This document shows positions 40,772 to 50,841 of a stretch of DNA of 64,000 nt, piece after piece. Below the pieces are notes generated by a model, which was not told the origin of the DNA, searched no databases, and saw only the letters and a program-made list of their open reading frames with translations. The stretch comes from Haemophilus haemolyticus (GTDB lineage: Bacteria; Pseudomonadota; Gammaproteobacteria; Enterobacterales; Pasteurellaceae). Made by a program: the position numbers and the translations under genes. Position 1 is the first letter of the stretch. The number at the start of each line of letters is the position of its first letter. The stretch is from the NCBI RefSeq assembly GCF_003351405.1, contig NZ_CP031240.1:372001-436000 (forward strand). Direction: 5' to 3'.

Positions 40772-42371
40772 CGGCATCCCTATGTGTGTGAATAAAGGTA
40801 AACAATATGCCACAAAGCAATAATAAAATCCCTGCAGTTACAGCTGCATCTTGATTACGATAATTACCTAGCTGCAGATATAACAAGTGTGGTAGAGAAG
40901 TAAACTCTTGATTGCCGAACAACGCAATAGCCGTAAAATCCCCTAAAGATAGCGCCAAAGCTAAAGCAAAAGCATAGCGCAATGGTGCACGTAAAGTTTG
41001 CCACTCAATCAGATAAAAACGTTGCCAGCCCAAAATTCCCAGACTATTACACAGATTTTCGTAATAGCGCATATTGTTATGAAAAGGTGCGCTCAAAATA
41101 CGTAAAACAAAAGGCATTGCACTTAATGCATTGCAAAATACAACTATGGCAAACAAATCAACATTCGAAAAATCCCGCTCTTGTAATAATAAAAATAGCC
41201 CCATTGCGAGTACTAAAATCGGGATTGCCAAAATCACCATTCCAGCATTAATAATAAATTGAGCAATTTTCTGATAATGCAACCATTCTAAACGGCGTGA
41301 TAAAAGCAATAAGGCAATCGCCATCATTAATGCAAGTAATGCGGACAGGGGCGCAATAGAAAGCGAATAACCAAACGCACGCCAGAGCTGAGAATTATGC
41401 CAAACCGAGAGTAAACTTGGTGAATTCAATGCGCTGATAAGAATGTTCAATACTGGCGAAAAAAGGAAAAATATAAAAATAAGTAAGACAAAAACATGGA
41501 AAATTTTGACCGCACTTTTAGGTTTCTCAAACCAAGGATTGCTATTACTCAAGCCATTTTGATTAGAAGGTGAAAAACGCGATGTTAAGCTGAATAAAAC
41601 TAAGCAAAATACAAATTGCAACATGGCAAAAAGTGCTGCTTTTGGCAGATCAAATTCAAATAAAATCGCTTGGTAGATTGCGGTTTCTAATGTTGTATAT
41701 TGAGGCCCACCGCCTAGCGTAAGAACAACTGTAAAACTGGTGAAGCAAAGCATAAAAATCAAGCTAAATGTGGGCAAACATTGCTGACGAAAAACAGGCC
41801 ATTCCACCAATTTAACGAATTGCCAACCTTGTAAATTGAGTTGCGCAGCAAGCTGACGTTGCTGATAAGGGATACTTTGCAAACTTTGTAAGAAAAGTTG
41901 CGCAGCCAGTGGAATATTGAAAAAAAGATGCGCAATTAAAATACCCGAGAGTCCGTAAATATGCCCCTGCCAAGGCATTCCCAAAAGATTCGCAAACCAA
42001 GCTAACCAACCGCTTGAACCATAAATGCCGATCAAACCAAAAATTGCTACTAAAACAGGTAAGACGAAAGTTAGCGACATTAATTTTAATAGCCACTTTT
42101 TTCCTAAGAATGGTTGATAAAACAATGCTCGAGCGAGGAGTAGACCAAAAAAAATAGATAAAACGGTAGAAAGTAAGGCTTGTCCAAAACTGAAAAGAAT
42201 TAGATGCTGTAGGTAATCATCCGTGAACCAAGTTTTCCATTGTAATTCATCGCCCAATGCAAAGATCGAACTTAATGCGCTACCATAAAAAAGAGTAATA
42301 AAGCTAATGACAACAACCCCGCCCACATAATGACGAGGGCGGAGTTGTGGATGATGAAATAACGAAAACAT
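40755..42371 (-). CDS. thiP: Thiamine ABC transporter permease
   Basis: 538 residues from the ATG at 42371 (a TTG one codon earlier is possible). About 12 membrane segments in two homologous halves, each with a binding-protein-dependent permease loop ([19 protein letters not shown] and [17 protein letters not shown]). It begins four bases after the thiB stop. Middle gene of thiBPQ. Confidence 0.95.
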   Translation of the reverse strand: MFSLFHHPQLRPRHYVGGVVVISFITLFYGSALSSIFALGDELQWKTWFTDDYLQHLILFSFGQALLSTVLSIFFGLLLARALFYQPFLGKKWLLKLMSLTFVLPVLVAIFGLIGIYGSSGWLAWFANLLGMPWQGHIYGLSGILIAHLFFNIPLAAQLFLQSLQSIPYQQRQLAAQLNLQGWQFVKLVEWPVFRQQCLPTFSLIFMLCFTSFTVVLTLGGGPQYTTLETAIYQAILFEFDLPKAALFAMLQFVFCLVLFSLTSRFSPSNQNGLSNSNPWFEKPKSAVKIFHVFVLLIFIFFLFSPVLNILISALNSPSLLSVWHNSQLWRAFGYSLSIAPLSALLALMMAIALLLLSRRLEWLHYQKIAQFIINAGMVILAIPILVLAMGLFLLLQERDFSNVDLFAIVVFCNALSAMPFVLRILSAPFHNNMRYYENLCNSLGILGWQRFYLIEWQTLRAPLRYAFALALALSLGDFTAIALFGNQEFTSLPHLLYLQLGNYRNQDAAVTAGILLLLCGILFTFIHTHRDADDLSK

Positions 42372-42375
42372 CAAA

Positions 42376-43374
42376 CTATTTTGTTAATGTAGTTTGCCAA
42401 GTGCTAATCCAATTTTTTAAGTGTTCCGCATTCACCATTGGATTAATTGGAGTTTGAGTTTTTTGTTGAGCTTTAAGTGCATCAAAGTGCGGTTCAATTT
42501 CACCTTGAATGACTGGCAACATAATATTGGCTGTCACAATATGTTTTTGTGCCGTAGGTGAAATTAAAAATGCCATAAAATCATCCGCACATTGATTTGG
42601 ACGGTTGGCGACTCGAGCAGCTAATTCCACTTGAGTGATATGCCCTTCCGCAAAATCTGTCGCAGCGTAATTATCTTTTTTCTCAAAAAGTTGGTGATAA
42701 AGTGGTGATGTGCTGTAACTTAGCACTAAATCCGCTTCGCCTTTTAAGAATGCGCCGTAAGTATCAGACCAACCTTTACCCACTGTTACCGTATGCTTAT
42801 CCAACGCTTTCCAAGCAGATTGAATTTTGTCCGCAGAATAAATTGCATTCATCCAAACCAATAGACCACGACCCACACTGCTGGTGCGAGGATCTTGATA
42901 AATTACACGGATATCTTGGCGTTCAACCAATTCTTTCAAACTTTTCGGCGGATTTTGTAATTTAGTTTTGTCATACACAAAAGCATAGTTACCGAAATCG
43001 AAAGGCAAGAATGTTTTATTCGTCCATTTTGTTGGTAAATCCAGCTGAGTTAAATCCACTTTATTTGGCGTGAAAATACCTGTTTTTTCAGCTTGTTCTA
43101 AAACAAAGTTATCTAAACCTAGCACAATATCGGCTTTGGTTTTCTTTCCTTCCAAACGAACACGGTTGAGTAACACGCCACCACTTTCAAAAGGCGTAAA
43201 ATTAATAGTGCATTGCGGATGTGCTTTTTCAAAATCTTGTTTTACTTTTGGACCTGCTCCCCACTCAGACGTGAAAGAATCATAGCTATATACGTTAACA
43301 CTTTGCTGTGATTGGGCTAATGCCGCGGTGGAAAAAAGTGCGGTAGAAATTAAGGTTAATTTAAGAAGTTTCAT
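42376..43374 (-). CDS. thiB: Periplasmic thiamine-binding protein
   Basis: Solute-binding protein of the ThiBPQ importer (also named tbpA), 332 residues. Signal peptide MKLLKLTLISTALFSTAALA. The mature protein starts QSQQSVNVYSYDSFTSEWG; the motifs KADIVLGLDNFVLEQA and LVLSYSTSPLYHQ match thiamine-binding proteins. The leader contains a TPP riboswitch, and AAGGATGTAATA precedes the ATG. Confidence 0.96.
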   Translation of the reverse strand: MKLLKLTLISTALFSTAALAQSQQSVNVYSYDSFTSEWGAGPKVKQDFEKAHPQCTINFTPFESGGVLLNRVRLEGKKTKADIVLGLDNFVLEQAEKTGIFTPNKVDLTQLDLPTKWTNKTFLPFDFGNYAFVYDKTKLQNPPKSLKELVERQDIRVIYQDPRTSSVGRGLLVWMNAIYSADKIQSAWKALDKHTVTVGKGWSDTYGAFLKGEADLVLSYSTSPLYHQLFEKKDNYAATDFAEGHITQVELAARVANRPNQCADDFMAFLISPTAQKHIVTANIMLPVIQGEIEPHFDALKAQQKTQTPINPMVNAEHLKNWISTWQTTLTK

Positions 43375-43434
43375 TATTACATCCTTATTTATGATTAAAA
43401 GGCAGCAATAATGACGAAAAGGAGATAAGGTATA

Positions 43435-43511
43435 TTCCTAGTTTCCTACGTCAGTATTAACTGTTTCAGGTTCACGGGTATGATCTCAGCGTATTGCACC
43501 CCGACTAGGCT
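43435..43511 (-). promoter_or_regulatory. TPP riboswitch (THI element) of thiBPQ
   Basis: The minus strand carries the conserved parts in order: closing stem CTAGTCGGGGTGC, CTGAGATCATACCC, GTGAACCTGA, GTTAATACTGACGTAGGAA, closing with CTAGG. Outer stem at 43505-43509 and 43437-43441. It lies about 60 bases before thiB. A CTCCTT stretch between the aptamer and the gene could mask the AAGGAT ribosome-binding site, so control of translation is likely. Confidence 0.95.
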
Positions 43512-43515
43512 TTTT

Positions 43516-43544
43516 AGTGTATTAAAATTTATTAGGCTTGCCAA
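43516..43544 (-). promoter_or_regulatory. Promoter of the thiBPQ operon
   Basis: Minus-strand TTGGCA (43544-43539), 17-bp spacer, TACACT (43521-43516), placing the start just before the riboswitch. Confidence 0.55.
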
Positions 43545-43590
43545 CGGATTTTTAAAAAGAAATAAACTTTCTACATTTTCTGAAAAAAAT

Positions 43591-43650
43591 AAAAAAGCCC
43601 TGTAAAACAGGGCATCCATAAGCTGTTTTAAAATTAAAAGGTGATTCGAT
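43591..43650. repeat. Direct repeat, copy A (comE1 3' end and terminator)
   Basis: 60 bases identical to 44265-44324 except for two substitutions (58 of 60). The copy includes the last codons and terminator of comE1. Copy A is joined directly to the rdgB fragment at 43650/43651. Confidence 0.95.
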
Positions 43651-43794
43651 TGGGCTTTCAATGCCTAAATCTGTCTGAGCAATGACTTCAAAACCAAAAT
43701 CAGCTAATACATCTGCAATTTCTTTTACTTTGCCTTTATTGCCCGTGGCAAGTACAAATCTTTGCTTCGTAATTCTGTCCCTCATATCAAACAT
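43651..43794 (-). pseudogene. rdgB: 5' fragment of rdgB (dITP/XTP pyrophosphatase)
   Basis: 48 residues reading [20 protein letters not shown] and [20 protein letters not shown] up to TDLGIESP: the N-terminus of RdgB, a 190-200 residue enzyme that removes non-canonical purine triphosphates, including its substrate-binding TGNKGK loop. After this the frame runs into the repeated comE1 tail, adding 32 unrelated residues (stop near 43552). The active-site remainder is absent, so this is a truncated gene. The join falls exactly at the end of the 60-bp repeat. Confidence 0.88.
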
Positions 43795-43836
43795 TGTCTT
43801 ATTTTAATATCTCACCAAAAATTTTCGGAATAAATA

Positions 43837-43867
43837 TTGACTTTAACCTTAGGTCAAGGTTTATGAT
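43837..43867 (+). promoter_or_regulatory. MerR-type promoter/operator upstream of the DUF305 gene
   Basis: TTGACT (-35, 43837-43842) and TATGAT (-10, 43862-43867) are 19 bp apart, and the spacer holds the perfect dyad AACCTT-N5-AAGGTT (43845-43861). A long spacer with a centred dyad is the hallmark of promoters activated by MerR-family regulators such as CueR. No merR-like gene is in the window. Confidence 0.8.
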
Positions 43868-43901
43868 TCGTGCTCATTCAGTTATAACATAGGAGAAAAA
43901 C

Positions 43902-44279
43902 ATGAAAAAACTTATGACTTTTATCACACTTAGCGCTGCTGCAGTTTCAATTTGTGCCCAAGCTAATGAACAACCGCATCAAGCACACATGAATATGCCA
44001 ATGTCGACAAATTCTGCAATGCAACAAGAATTAATGCAAGGTATGAATCAAATGCATCAAGACATGATGGCAGCCTCTCAATATAAAGATCCTGATGTTG
44101 CTTTTGCAGCAAGTATGTTGCCACACCATATTGGCGCAGTAAAAATGGCGGAAGTTGAATTAAAATACGGAAAAGATCCTGAGATGCGTAAGCTTGCTGA
44201 GAATATTATTAACGCACAACAAGCGGAAATTGAACAAATGCAAAAATGGCTTAAAGTGCACAATAAAAAAGCCCTGTAA
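43902..44279 (+). CDS. DUF305 periplasmic protein, probable metal-responsive
   Basis: 125 residues. Signal peptide MKKLMTFITLSAAAVSICAQA. The mature protein is rich in Met and His (PHQAHMNMPMS, MQGMNQMHQDMM) and carries the DUF305 motif ASMLPHHIGAVKMAEVELKYG. DUF305/CopM-type proteins are copper-linked in other bacteria. AGGAG precedes the ATG and the promoter is MerR-type. The last codons and stop (HNKKAL) lie inside the comE1 terminator repeat. It sits between the two 60-bp repeats. Confidence 0.85.
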   Translation: MKKLMTFITLSAAAVSICAQANEQPHQAHMNMPMSTNSAMQQELMQGMNQMHQDMMAASQYKDPDVAFAASMLPHHIGAVKMAEVELKYGKDPEMRKLAENIINAQQAEIEQMQKWLKVHNKKAL

Positions 44280-44324
44280 AACAGGGCATCCATAAGCGGT
44301 TTTAAAATTAAAAAGTGATTCGAT
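44265..44324. repeat. Direct repeat, copy B (native comE1 3' end and terminator)
   Basis: Partner of 43591-43650, here in its native position at the comE1 end. Contains GCCCTGT / ACAGGGC (44271-44277 and 44281-44287 region), the terminator of comE1 on the minus strand, with six T residues. Confidence 0.95.
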
Positions 44325-44655
44325 CACGGTTTCTTTCAAGTGTTGCTTTACCAATCCCTTGTACTTCTAATAGTTGTTCAGCACTCGTGAAATTACCGTG
44401 TTTTTCACGATATTGCACTATCGCTTCTGCTTTTTTTGCACCGATTCCTGTTAAGGCTTTTTGAATTTCACTAACGGTTGCCGTATTGATATTCAATTTA
44501 TCACTCACAGTAGCCGGTGCAACTTGAGCCTCAGTTTGAGTAGCCACAACAGGTTGAACAGCCTGCTCTGCAGTTTTTTCCTCAGCAAAAGCCGAAGAGG
44601 CAACCAGCGCGCCACACAATACAACTGAAGTAAATAATGTTTTCATTAATTTCAT
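44308..44655 (-). CDS. comE1: ComE1-type helix-hairpin-helix DNA-binding protein
   Basis: 115 residues. Signal peptide MKLMKTLFTSVVLCGALVASSAFA, a Thr/Val/Gln-rich linker, then a (HhH)2 domain: KLNINTATVSEIQKALTGIG and GNFTSAEQLLEVQGIGKATLE. The homologue in Haemophilus is a periplasmic DNA-binding protein for natural transformation. AAAGGAAACC precedes the first ATG. Its 3' end and terminator are duplicated 670 bp away. Confidence 0.92.
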   Translation of the reverse strand: MKLMKTLFTSVVLCGALVASSAFAEEKTAEQAVQPVVATQTEAQVAPATVSDKLNINTATVSEIQKALTGIGAKKAEAIVQYREKHGNFTSAEQLLEVQGIGKATLERNRDRITF

Positions 44656-44784
44656 AGAGGTTTCCTTTTAATATGAACATGTTGACGAGCATATCAACAC
44701 AGTCATTTTTTATACTTTCAAGAAAACGCTCAAGATTCTTACCGCACTTCTGCGATTCAGATCGCAAAAATTCTTAATTTGCAT

Positions 44785-44822
44785 GAAAAAACAAAGGGCT
44801 TATCATTTACGACAAGCCCTTA
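44785..44822 (-). terminator. Terminator of ispH
   Basis: Stem AAGGGCTT / AAGCCCTT around a 12-base loop, followed on the minus strand by TGTTTTTTC. Confidence 0.8.
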
Positions 44823-44825
44823 AGA

Positions 44826-45770
44826 TTAGTTAACTTCTTTTATTCTCAGCTCTTTTGGAACTTCAAAGAACATATTTTCTTCTAAACCTTGTAGTTCTTC
44901 TATGGTATTCGCACCAAACTCTTTTAAGCGGGAAATAATCGATTGGACTAATTCTTCTGGCGCAGACGCTCCAGCTGTAATCCCAATGGTTTTCACATCA
45001 TTAAACCAATCCGCTTGAATATCGGAAGGATCATCAAGAAGCTGTGATTTAACACCCATTCGAGACGCCAGTTCAGCTAAACGATTTGAATTTGATGAAT
45101 TTTTAGAACCCACCACTAATACCAAATCAGATAATTTTGCCAATTCTCGCACCGCTTCTTGACGATTGGTTGTCGCATAACAAATATCGTTTTTATGTGG
45201 ACCTTGAATCGCGGGATATTTTTCCTTTAATGCTGCAATGGTTTCAGCCGTATCATCTAGCGACAACGTCGTTTGAGTCATAAAGGTTAAATCATCATTT
45301 TCTTGCATTGGCAAGCGCGCAATATCTTCTACTTTTTCAATCAGGAAAATCCCGCCATCTTCGTTGCTATACTGCCCCATTGTGCCTTCAACTTCAGGAT
45401 GCCCTTTATGCCCAATCAAAATCGCTTTTGTTCCTTTTCGACTTGCGCGCGCAACTTGCATATGCACTTTAGTCACCAAAGGACAAGTTGCATCAAATAC
45501 TTTGAGATTACGATCTTTCGCTTCTTGTCGAACCGCTTGAGATACACCATGCGCAGAAAAAATGACGATCGCACCATCAGGTACCTCACTTAATTCTTCC
45601 ACAAAGATCGCACCACGATCACGCAATCCGTTCACAACAAATCGGTTATGAACCACTTCATGACGAACATAAATCGGTGCACCATGAATTTCTAAGGCTA
45701 GTTCAACAATACTAATGGCACGATCTACACCGGCACAAAATCCTCGTGGATTCGCTAAAATTATCTTCAT
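44826..45770 (-). CDS. ispH: 4-hydroxy-3-methylbut-2-enyl diphosphate reductase
   Basis: Last enzyme of the MEP isoprenoid pathway (LytB). 314 residues from the ATG at 45770, overlapping the lspA stop as ATGA. Three cluster cysteines in [13 protein letters not shown] (residue 12), [11 protein letters not shown] and [14 protein letters not shown], plus the histidines of EVVHNRFVV and HGVSQAV. Final gene of the lspA-ispH pair. Confidence 0.96.
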   Translation of the reverse strand: MKIILANPRGFCAGVDRAISIVELALEIHGAPIYVRHEVVHNRFVVNGLRDRGAIFVEELSEVPDGAIVIFSAHGVSQAVRQEAKDRNLKVFDATCPLVTKVHMQVARASRKGTKAILIGHKGHPEVEGTMGQYSNEDGGIFLIEKVEDIARLPMQENDDLTFMTQTTLSLDDTAETIAALKEKYPAIQGPHKNDICYATTNRQEAVRELAKLSDLVLVVGSKNSSNSNRLAELASRMGVKSQLLDDPSDIQADWFNDVKTIGITAGASAPEELVQSIISRLKEFGANTIEELQGLEENMFFEVPKELRIKEVN

Positions 45771-46282
45771 TTCTGACCGCACTTTTCTGCTTTTTTATCT
45801 TGTACTTTTTTCTTTTCGCTCTTAAAAGCATCCAATGCCAACAAACCTGCGCCAATACAAATGGCGATATCGGCGATATTAAACACCGGATAATGGTAAA
45901 TATCCCAGTAGAAATCAAAGAAATCCACGACAAAACCGTTATAAGCGCGATCCACCATATTCGCTAGCGCCCCCCCAATAATGAGTGCATAAGCAGAATT
46001 TTGGATTTTTTGTTGAGCATTATTTTTTGCTAAAAAATAAACCAACATGCCAGAAATAGCCAATGCTAACAAAATAAAGAAATATTGTTGCCAGCCACTA
46101 TGATCCGCTAAGAAACTAAATGCAGCGCCATAATTGCGAACATAGGTGAGATTGAAAACAGGCAACACATTAACACTTTCATACAAATCAAATTTTTGTA
46201 CCACAATATATTTAGTGAGCAAATCAACCACGAAAGCGACCGCACTTAACCATAAAAATGAAAGCCCTGATTTTTTGGACAT
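45767..46282 (-). CDS. lspA: Lipoprotein signal peptidase
   Basis: Signal peptidase II of the inner membrane, cleaving prolipoproteins before the modified cysteine, needed by the many lipoproteins in this window. 171 residues with four membrane segments. Catalytic aspartates in [21 protein letters not shown]. It is coupled to ispH by an ATGA overlap. In E. coli it follows ileS; here a sulfatase-fold gene intervenes. Confidence 0.95.
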   Translation of the reverse strand: MSKKSGLSFLWLSAVAFVVDLLTKYIVVQKFDLYESVNVLPVFNLTYVRNYGAAFSFLADHSGWQQYFFILLALAISGMLVYFLAKNNAQQKIQNSAYALIIGGALANMVDRAYNGFVVDFFDFYWDIYHYPVFNIADIAICIGAGLLALDAFKSEKKKVQDKKAEKCGQK

Positions 46283-46351
46283 AATATTTCCCTTTTAAAA
46301 AAATTCCGCTAATTCTAGCATAAGCCGATAAATGATAAAGCACGATCTCAT

Positions 46352-47908
46352 TTACTGAACGGCTTCTGGTAATTTTGCTGGATCATCAGCCAACTCTTTG
46401 ACATTCACCACTTTCTTCCAATCAAATACCTTAATTTCCTGTTTTTCAGGACGGAAGAAATCCACGCCTTGTAAATGTATTTCCTTAATGCCCATCCAAT
46501 CAGCAAAACCATAAACAAAATTAAATGCAGATTGTGGCGTTTTTATTTTTTCTACCTTTTGGCTATCACTCGAAAACATAACGAAAGGAATTTCATAATC
46601 TTGTTTATAAAGATTATTTGGATGCAATGATAAGCCTTTAGAATCCTCATAATGAGCAAGCCCATGATCAGAAAAGTAAATCACCGAATAGGGTTCATTT
46701 TGTGCCACCAATTGTGAATTTAATTTTTCTAAAAACTGATCGGTATATTTAATCGATTCTAGATAACAAGACATAGATTGATTAATAAAATAATTTTTAA
46801 CCTCGTACGGAAGACGCTCGCAAAAGGCAGGATGTGAACCCATTAAATGAATCACAATTAATTTTGGATTCGTAATATTTTCTTTTAAGGCTTTATCTAA
46901 TACAGGTAACATTTCATCGTCATAAACTTTTTTAGAGTTATAACCTAACGGCTTCATAAAAATCGTTTCATCCGCACTTTGACCAATACGAGAGGCCATC
47001 GTATCAAATTCACCAATTTTGCCTTGATTAGAAATCCAATAGGTTTTCATTCCTGCTTTTTTGGCTAAAGAAATAATATTATCCGTATAAACCGTTTCCC
47101 CTTTATCTGCTCGATATAAGGTGCGTTGTAAAGACGGTTGCGTATTCGGTGCTGCAGAATAATAATTTTCAAAAACTGTGCCTTTCACACTTTCTAAAAA
47201 TGGCGTGGTTTTCAGTGGAAAGCCATATAACGACATATAATCTTTTCGCATGCTTTCACCAATAATTAAAATATAATTTTTATATTTTGGCGTAAAAGAT
47301 TGAATATCCCATTGAGAAGGCGCATTAACAGATTGGTTTAGAAAATCTCGTTGTTCTAAATACAGGTCATTCATACGATCAAATTCTGAGTAGAAAAGAA
47401 CCGGATAAAAACGGAATTTATATGCATAGTTCCAATCAGAAAATTGATTGTAAGAAAAAACTAATAATATGCCGATAACACCCGTATTCAGCCATTTAAA
47501 TGCTTGTCGTTTAGCATGAAAAGTCAATTTCATTAAAGCAACAAATAGGATGAGATAACTAGCTTGAAATAAAAATATCCAAAAAGGTATGGTTGTATAG
47601 TATTCCAAAGTTTCATTAATATTCGTTTCATAAACAGAAGCGATAATACCCAAAGATGGAATACCATAGAAAAAACCAGCAGAACAATAAAATAGTGCGC
47701 TGAGGAATAATACAGTAATTAATATTCGCCCAACCCAAGGGGTGAAATAAAAAGAAATCGCCGTGATAACAAATAAAATTGCGTAATCTGAAACAGGAAT
47801 ATTCTCACTTAATACATTACCCAACCCCATATTGGTAAAAATGGAGAAAATAACCAATAAGAGATAAAACCATATTGTTTTAGAGCGAATCATTTCTTTC
47901 CCTAACAT
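46352..47908 (-). CDS. Phosphoethanolamine transferase-like membrane enzyme (sulfatase fold)
   Basis: 518 residues. Five N-terminal hydrophobic segments (about residues 10-160), then a periplasmic alkaline-phosphatase/sulfatase-fold domain. Motifs: [15 protein letters not shown] near residue 220, the putative nucleophile threonine in [23 protein letters not shown] and [11 protein letters not shown] for metal binding. This is the EptA/CptA/Lpt family, which decorates lipid A or core LPS with phosphoethanolamine. The exact target cannot be assigned by sequence alone. Separated from ileS by an uptake-signal terminator. Confidence 0.83.
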   Translation of the reverse strand: MLGKEMIRSKTIWFYLLLVIFSIFTNMGLGNVLSENIPVSDYAILFVITAISFYFTPWVGRILITVLFLSALFYCSAGFFYGIPSLGIIASVYETNINETLEYYTTIPFWIFLFQASYLILFVALMKLTFHAKRQAFKWLNTGVIGILLVFSYNQFSDWNYAYKFRFYPVLFYSEFDRMNDLYLEQRDFLNQSVNAPSQWDIQSFTPKYKNYILIIGESMRKDYMSLYGFPLKTTPFLESVKGTVFENYYSAAPNTQPSLQRTLYRADKGETVYTDNIISLAKKAGMKTYWISNQGKIGEFDTMASRIGQSADETIFMKPLGYNSKKVYDDEMLPVLDKALKENITNPKLIVIHLMGSHPAFCERLPYEVKNYFINQSMSCYLESIKYTDQFLEKLNSQLVAQNEPYSVIYFSDHGLAHYEDSKGLSLHPNNLYKQDYEIPFVMFSSDSQKVEKIKTPQSAFNFVYGFADWMGIKEIHLQGVDFFRPEKQEIKVFDWKKVVNVKELADDPAKLPEAVQ

Positions 47909-47935
47909 AACCTCTACTTCCTTTTGTACAAAAGT

Positions 47936-47967
47936 AAAAAAGTGCGGTTAAAATAAACCGCACTTTT
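47936..47967 (-). terminator. Inverted uptake-signal terminator of ileS
   Basis: AACCGCACTTTT and AAAAGTGCGGTT arms separated by a short loop, followed on the minus strand by a T-rich tract (TTTTTTACTTTTG). Confidence 0.85.
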
Positions 47968-47987
47968 CTGTTTTACAACAAATTTAA

Positions 47988-50813
47988 TTATGCAAAATGG
48001 CGCTCTTCGCCATTACCCGCGACATTTTCTACACAACGTGGACAAAGTGTTGGATGTTCTGAATTTACACCAATTTTGTCAGAATAATGCCAGCAACGCG
48101 GACATTTTTCACCATTAGAACGTGCTACGCTTACCGCAATTCCCTCTAACTCACCCGCAGTCACATCCGTAGGTTTATCTGCTAATGCTTTCACTTCAGC
48201 TTTTGAGGTAATTAACACGAAACGTAATTCATTGCCTAATTGTTCTAACAATGCACGATATTCGTCATTCGCATAAAGAGTCACTTCTGCTTCTAAACCG
48301 CCACCAATCACTTTATCGTTACGCGCGACTTCTAATACACGGTTCACTTCAGAACGAACTTTAATCAGTTGTTGCCAGTAAGCATCATCTAATTTTTCAT
48401 TCTCGCCTAAACCGAACAAGCCTTGATAGAATTCTTCAGTAAATACGAATTCTGCACGACCACTTTCGGTTTGTGGTAAGTGTTGCCAAATTTCATCGGC
48501 AGTGAAAGATAAGATCGGTGCCATCCAACGAACTAATGCTTCAGCAATATGCCATAACGCAGTTTGACAACTACGACGAGCAAGGCTGTCTGCTTTCGTT
48601 GTATATTGACGATCTTTGATAATATCAAGGTAGAACGAACCCATTTCCACAGAACAGAAACGCATTAAACGTTGTACCACAGTGTGGAACTGATAGTTAT
48701 CATACGCATCTTTAATTTCTTTTTGTGCATCTAACGCACAAGCCACCGCCCAACGATCTAGGCTAATCATTTCTTCTGGTTTGACCAAATCACGTTTTGG
48801 ATCAAAACCATTCAAGTTTGCTAATAAGAAACGAGCGGTGTTACGAATACGACGATAGCTATCCGCTGCACGTTTTAAGATCTCATCAGAAACGGTCATT
48901 TCACCCGTATAATCAGTAGAAGCTACCCATAAACGTAAAATATCACCACCAAATTTATCCATGACTTCTTGTGGAGTCACAATGTTACCGATAGATTTTG
49001 ACATCTTACGGCCTTGACCATCCACAGTGAAACCGTGAGTTAAAACTTGTTTGTATGGCGCTTTGCTGTCTGTTGCCGTAGAAAGCATTAAAGAAGACAT
49101 GAACCAACCACGGTGTTGGTCAGAACCTTCCAAATACATATCGATATCTTGACCGTTAAATTCTGGGCGATTTGCGACAACAGAAGAATAGGTTGATCCT
49201 GAGTCAAACCATACATCAAGGGTATCAGGTACTTTGCGATAGGTTTCTGCATCCGCCCCTAATAATTCTTTTTCGTCTAAATCCCACCATGCTTGAATAC
49301 CGGCTTTCTCTACACGTTTAGCCACTTCTTCAAGTAACTCTAAAGTACGCGGATGAAGTTCTTCAGTTTCTTTGTGCACGAATAAGGTCATCGGCACGCC
49401 CCAAGTACGTTGACGGGAAATACACCAGTCTGGACGGTTTTCAACCATTTTCTCGATACGTGCTTGACCCCAATCTGGAATCCAACGAACTTGCTTAATT
49501 TCGCCTAATGCTTGTTGGCGTAACCCTTGTGTTTCCATGCCGATAAACCATTGCGGAGTAGCACGGAAAATAATCGGGGTTTTGTGACGCCAGCAATGTG
49601 GGTAACTGTGTTTGATTTTCTCAACTTTTAATAAATTACCTACTTCTTGTAATTTTTCAACTACGAGCGGATTTGCTTCAAATACGCCTTTACCAGCAAA
49701 GAATTCAGTGGTTGAAATAAATTTACCATCATTAGCTACTAAGCCTGCCATAGGGATATTATATTTTTGCCCTACAATAAAGTCGTCCAAGCCATGATCT
49801 GGCGCGGTATGTACTAAACCCGTACCACCATCAGTGGTCACGTGATCGCCTAAAATCACTGGCACAGTGAAATCATAGAACGGATGGTTAAAGCGTACTA
49901 ACTCAAGCGCCTGACCTTTTACTGAACCTAAAATTTCAACTTGTTCTACACCCACGGCTTTCGCTACGGATTCAACTAATTCAGCGGCTAAGATCACACG
50001 CTCATCGCCAAGTTGTACTAAGTTGTATTCTAATTCTGCATTTACTGCAATCGCACGGTTAGATGGTATTGTCCAAGGTGTGGTTGTCCAAATTACCGCG
50101 GATAATTTGCCATGGCCTTTACCTACTGCGTTAAATTTCTCTTCAATTTCAACCGCACTTACTGCTGGAAAACGCACATAGATAGATGGAGAAACTTTGT
50201 CTTCATATTCCACTTCTGCTTCTGCTAAAGAAGAGCCACAATCCAAACACCAGTGCACCGGTTTTGAACCTTTATATAAGTGACCATTAGCAATCACTTT
50301 ACCGAGTGTACGGATAATGTTTGCTTCGGTATCGAAGTTCATTGTTAAATAAGGATTATCCCAATCGCCTAACACGCCTAAACGGATAAAATCTTTTTTC
50401 TGACCTTCTACTTGTTCCGCAGCATATTCACGGCATTTTTGACGGAATTCAGCTGCCGTAATTTTCTCGTTTGGCTTGCCCACCAAGCCTTCTACTTTTA
50501 ATTCAATCGGCAAGCCGTGGCAGTCCCAACCCGGAATATAAGGGGAATCAAAACCTAATGCGGTTTTGGATTTAATAATAATATCTTTCAAAATTTTGTT
50601 TACTGCGTGACCAATATGAATGTTACCGTTCGCATACGGAGGACCATCATGCAGAATAAAAGATTTTTTGCCTTTGCTCGCTTCACGAATTTTTTGGTAA
50701 AGATTTTTCTCGTACCAATTTTTCAACATATCAGGTTCGCGCTTAGCTAAATCACCGCGCATTGGAAAGCTGGTTTCCGGTAGGTTAAGAGTGTTTTTGT
50801 AATCGACTGTCAT
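47988..50813 (-). CDS. ileS: Isoleucyl-tRNA synthetase
   Basis: Class I synthetase with editing domain. 941 residues from the ATG at 50813 (GGAAAA upstream; the frame opens four codons earlier at TTG). HIGH motif as [16 protein letters not shown] near residue 55, KMSKS near 600, CP1 editing domain in between, and C-terminal zinc site CPRCWHY ... CPRC. Downstream of ribF as in E. coli. Confidence 0.98.
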   Translation of the reverse strand: MTVDYKNTLNLPETSFPMRGDLAKREPDMLKNWYEKNLYQKIREASKGKKSFILHDGPPYANGNIHIGHAVNKILKDIIIKSKTALGFDSPYIPGWDCHGLPIELKVEGLVGKPNEKITAAEFRQKCREYAAEQVEGQKKDFIRLGVLGDWDNPYLTMNFDTEANIIRTLGKVIANGHLYKGSKPVHWCLDCGSSLAEAEVEYEDKVSPSIYVRFPAVSAVEIEEKFNAVGKGHGKLSAVIWTTTPWTIPSNRAIAVNAELEYNLVQLGDERVILAAELVESVAKAVGVEQVEILGSVKGQALELVRFNHPFYDFTVPVILGDHVTTDGGTGLVHTAPDHGLDDFIVGQKYNIPMAGLVANDGKFISTTEFFAGKGVFEANPLVVEKLQEVGNLLKVEKIKHSYPHCWRHKTPIIFRATPQWFIGMETQGLRQQALGEIKQVRWIPDWGQARIEKMVENRPDWCISRQRTWGVPMTLFVHKETEELHPRTLELLEEVAKRVEKAGIQAWWDLDEKELLGADAETYRKVPDTLDVWFDSGSTYSSVVANRPEFNGQDIDMYLEGSDQHRGWFMSSLMLSTATDSKAPYKQVLTHGFTVDGQGRKMSKSIGNIVTPQEVMDKFGGDILRLWVASTDYTGEMTVSDEILKRAADSYRRIRNTARFLLANLNGFDPKRDLVKPEEMISLDRWAVACALDAQKEIKDAYDNYQFHTVVQRLMRFCSVEMGSFYLDIIKDRQYTTKADSLARRSCQTALWHIAEALVRWMAPILSFTADEIWQHLPQTESGRAEFVFTEEFYQGLFGLGENEKLDDAYWQQLIKVRSEVNRVLEVARNDKVIGGGLEAEVTLYANDEYRALLEQLGNELRFVLITSKAEVKALADKPTDVTAGELEGIAVSVARSNGEKCPRCWHYSDKIGVNSEHPTLCPRCVENVAGNGEERHFA

Positions 50814-50841
50814 TTTATTTTCCAATTTTTACATTTTAAAA

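Noticed and set aside
43591..44324. Composite transposon formed by the 60-bp repeats
   Set aside because: The repeats hold a comE1 tail and terminator, not terminal inverted repeats, and no transposase is present.
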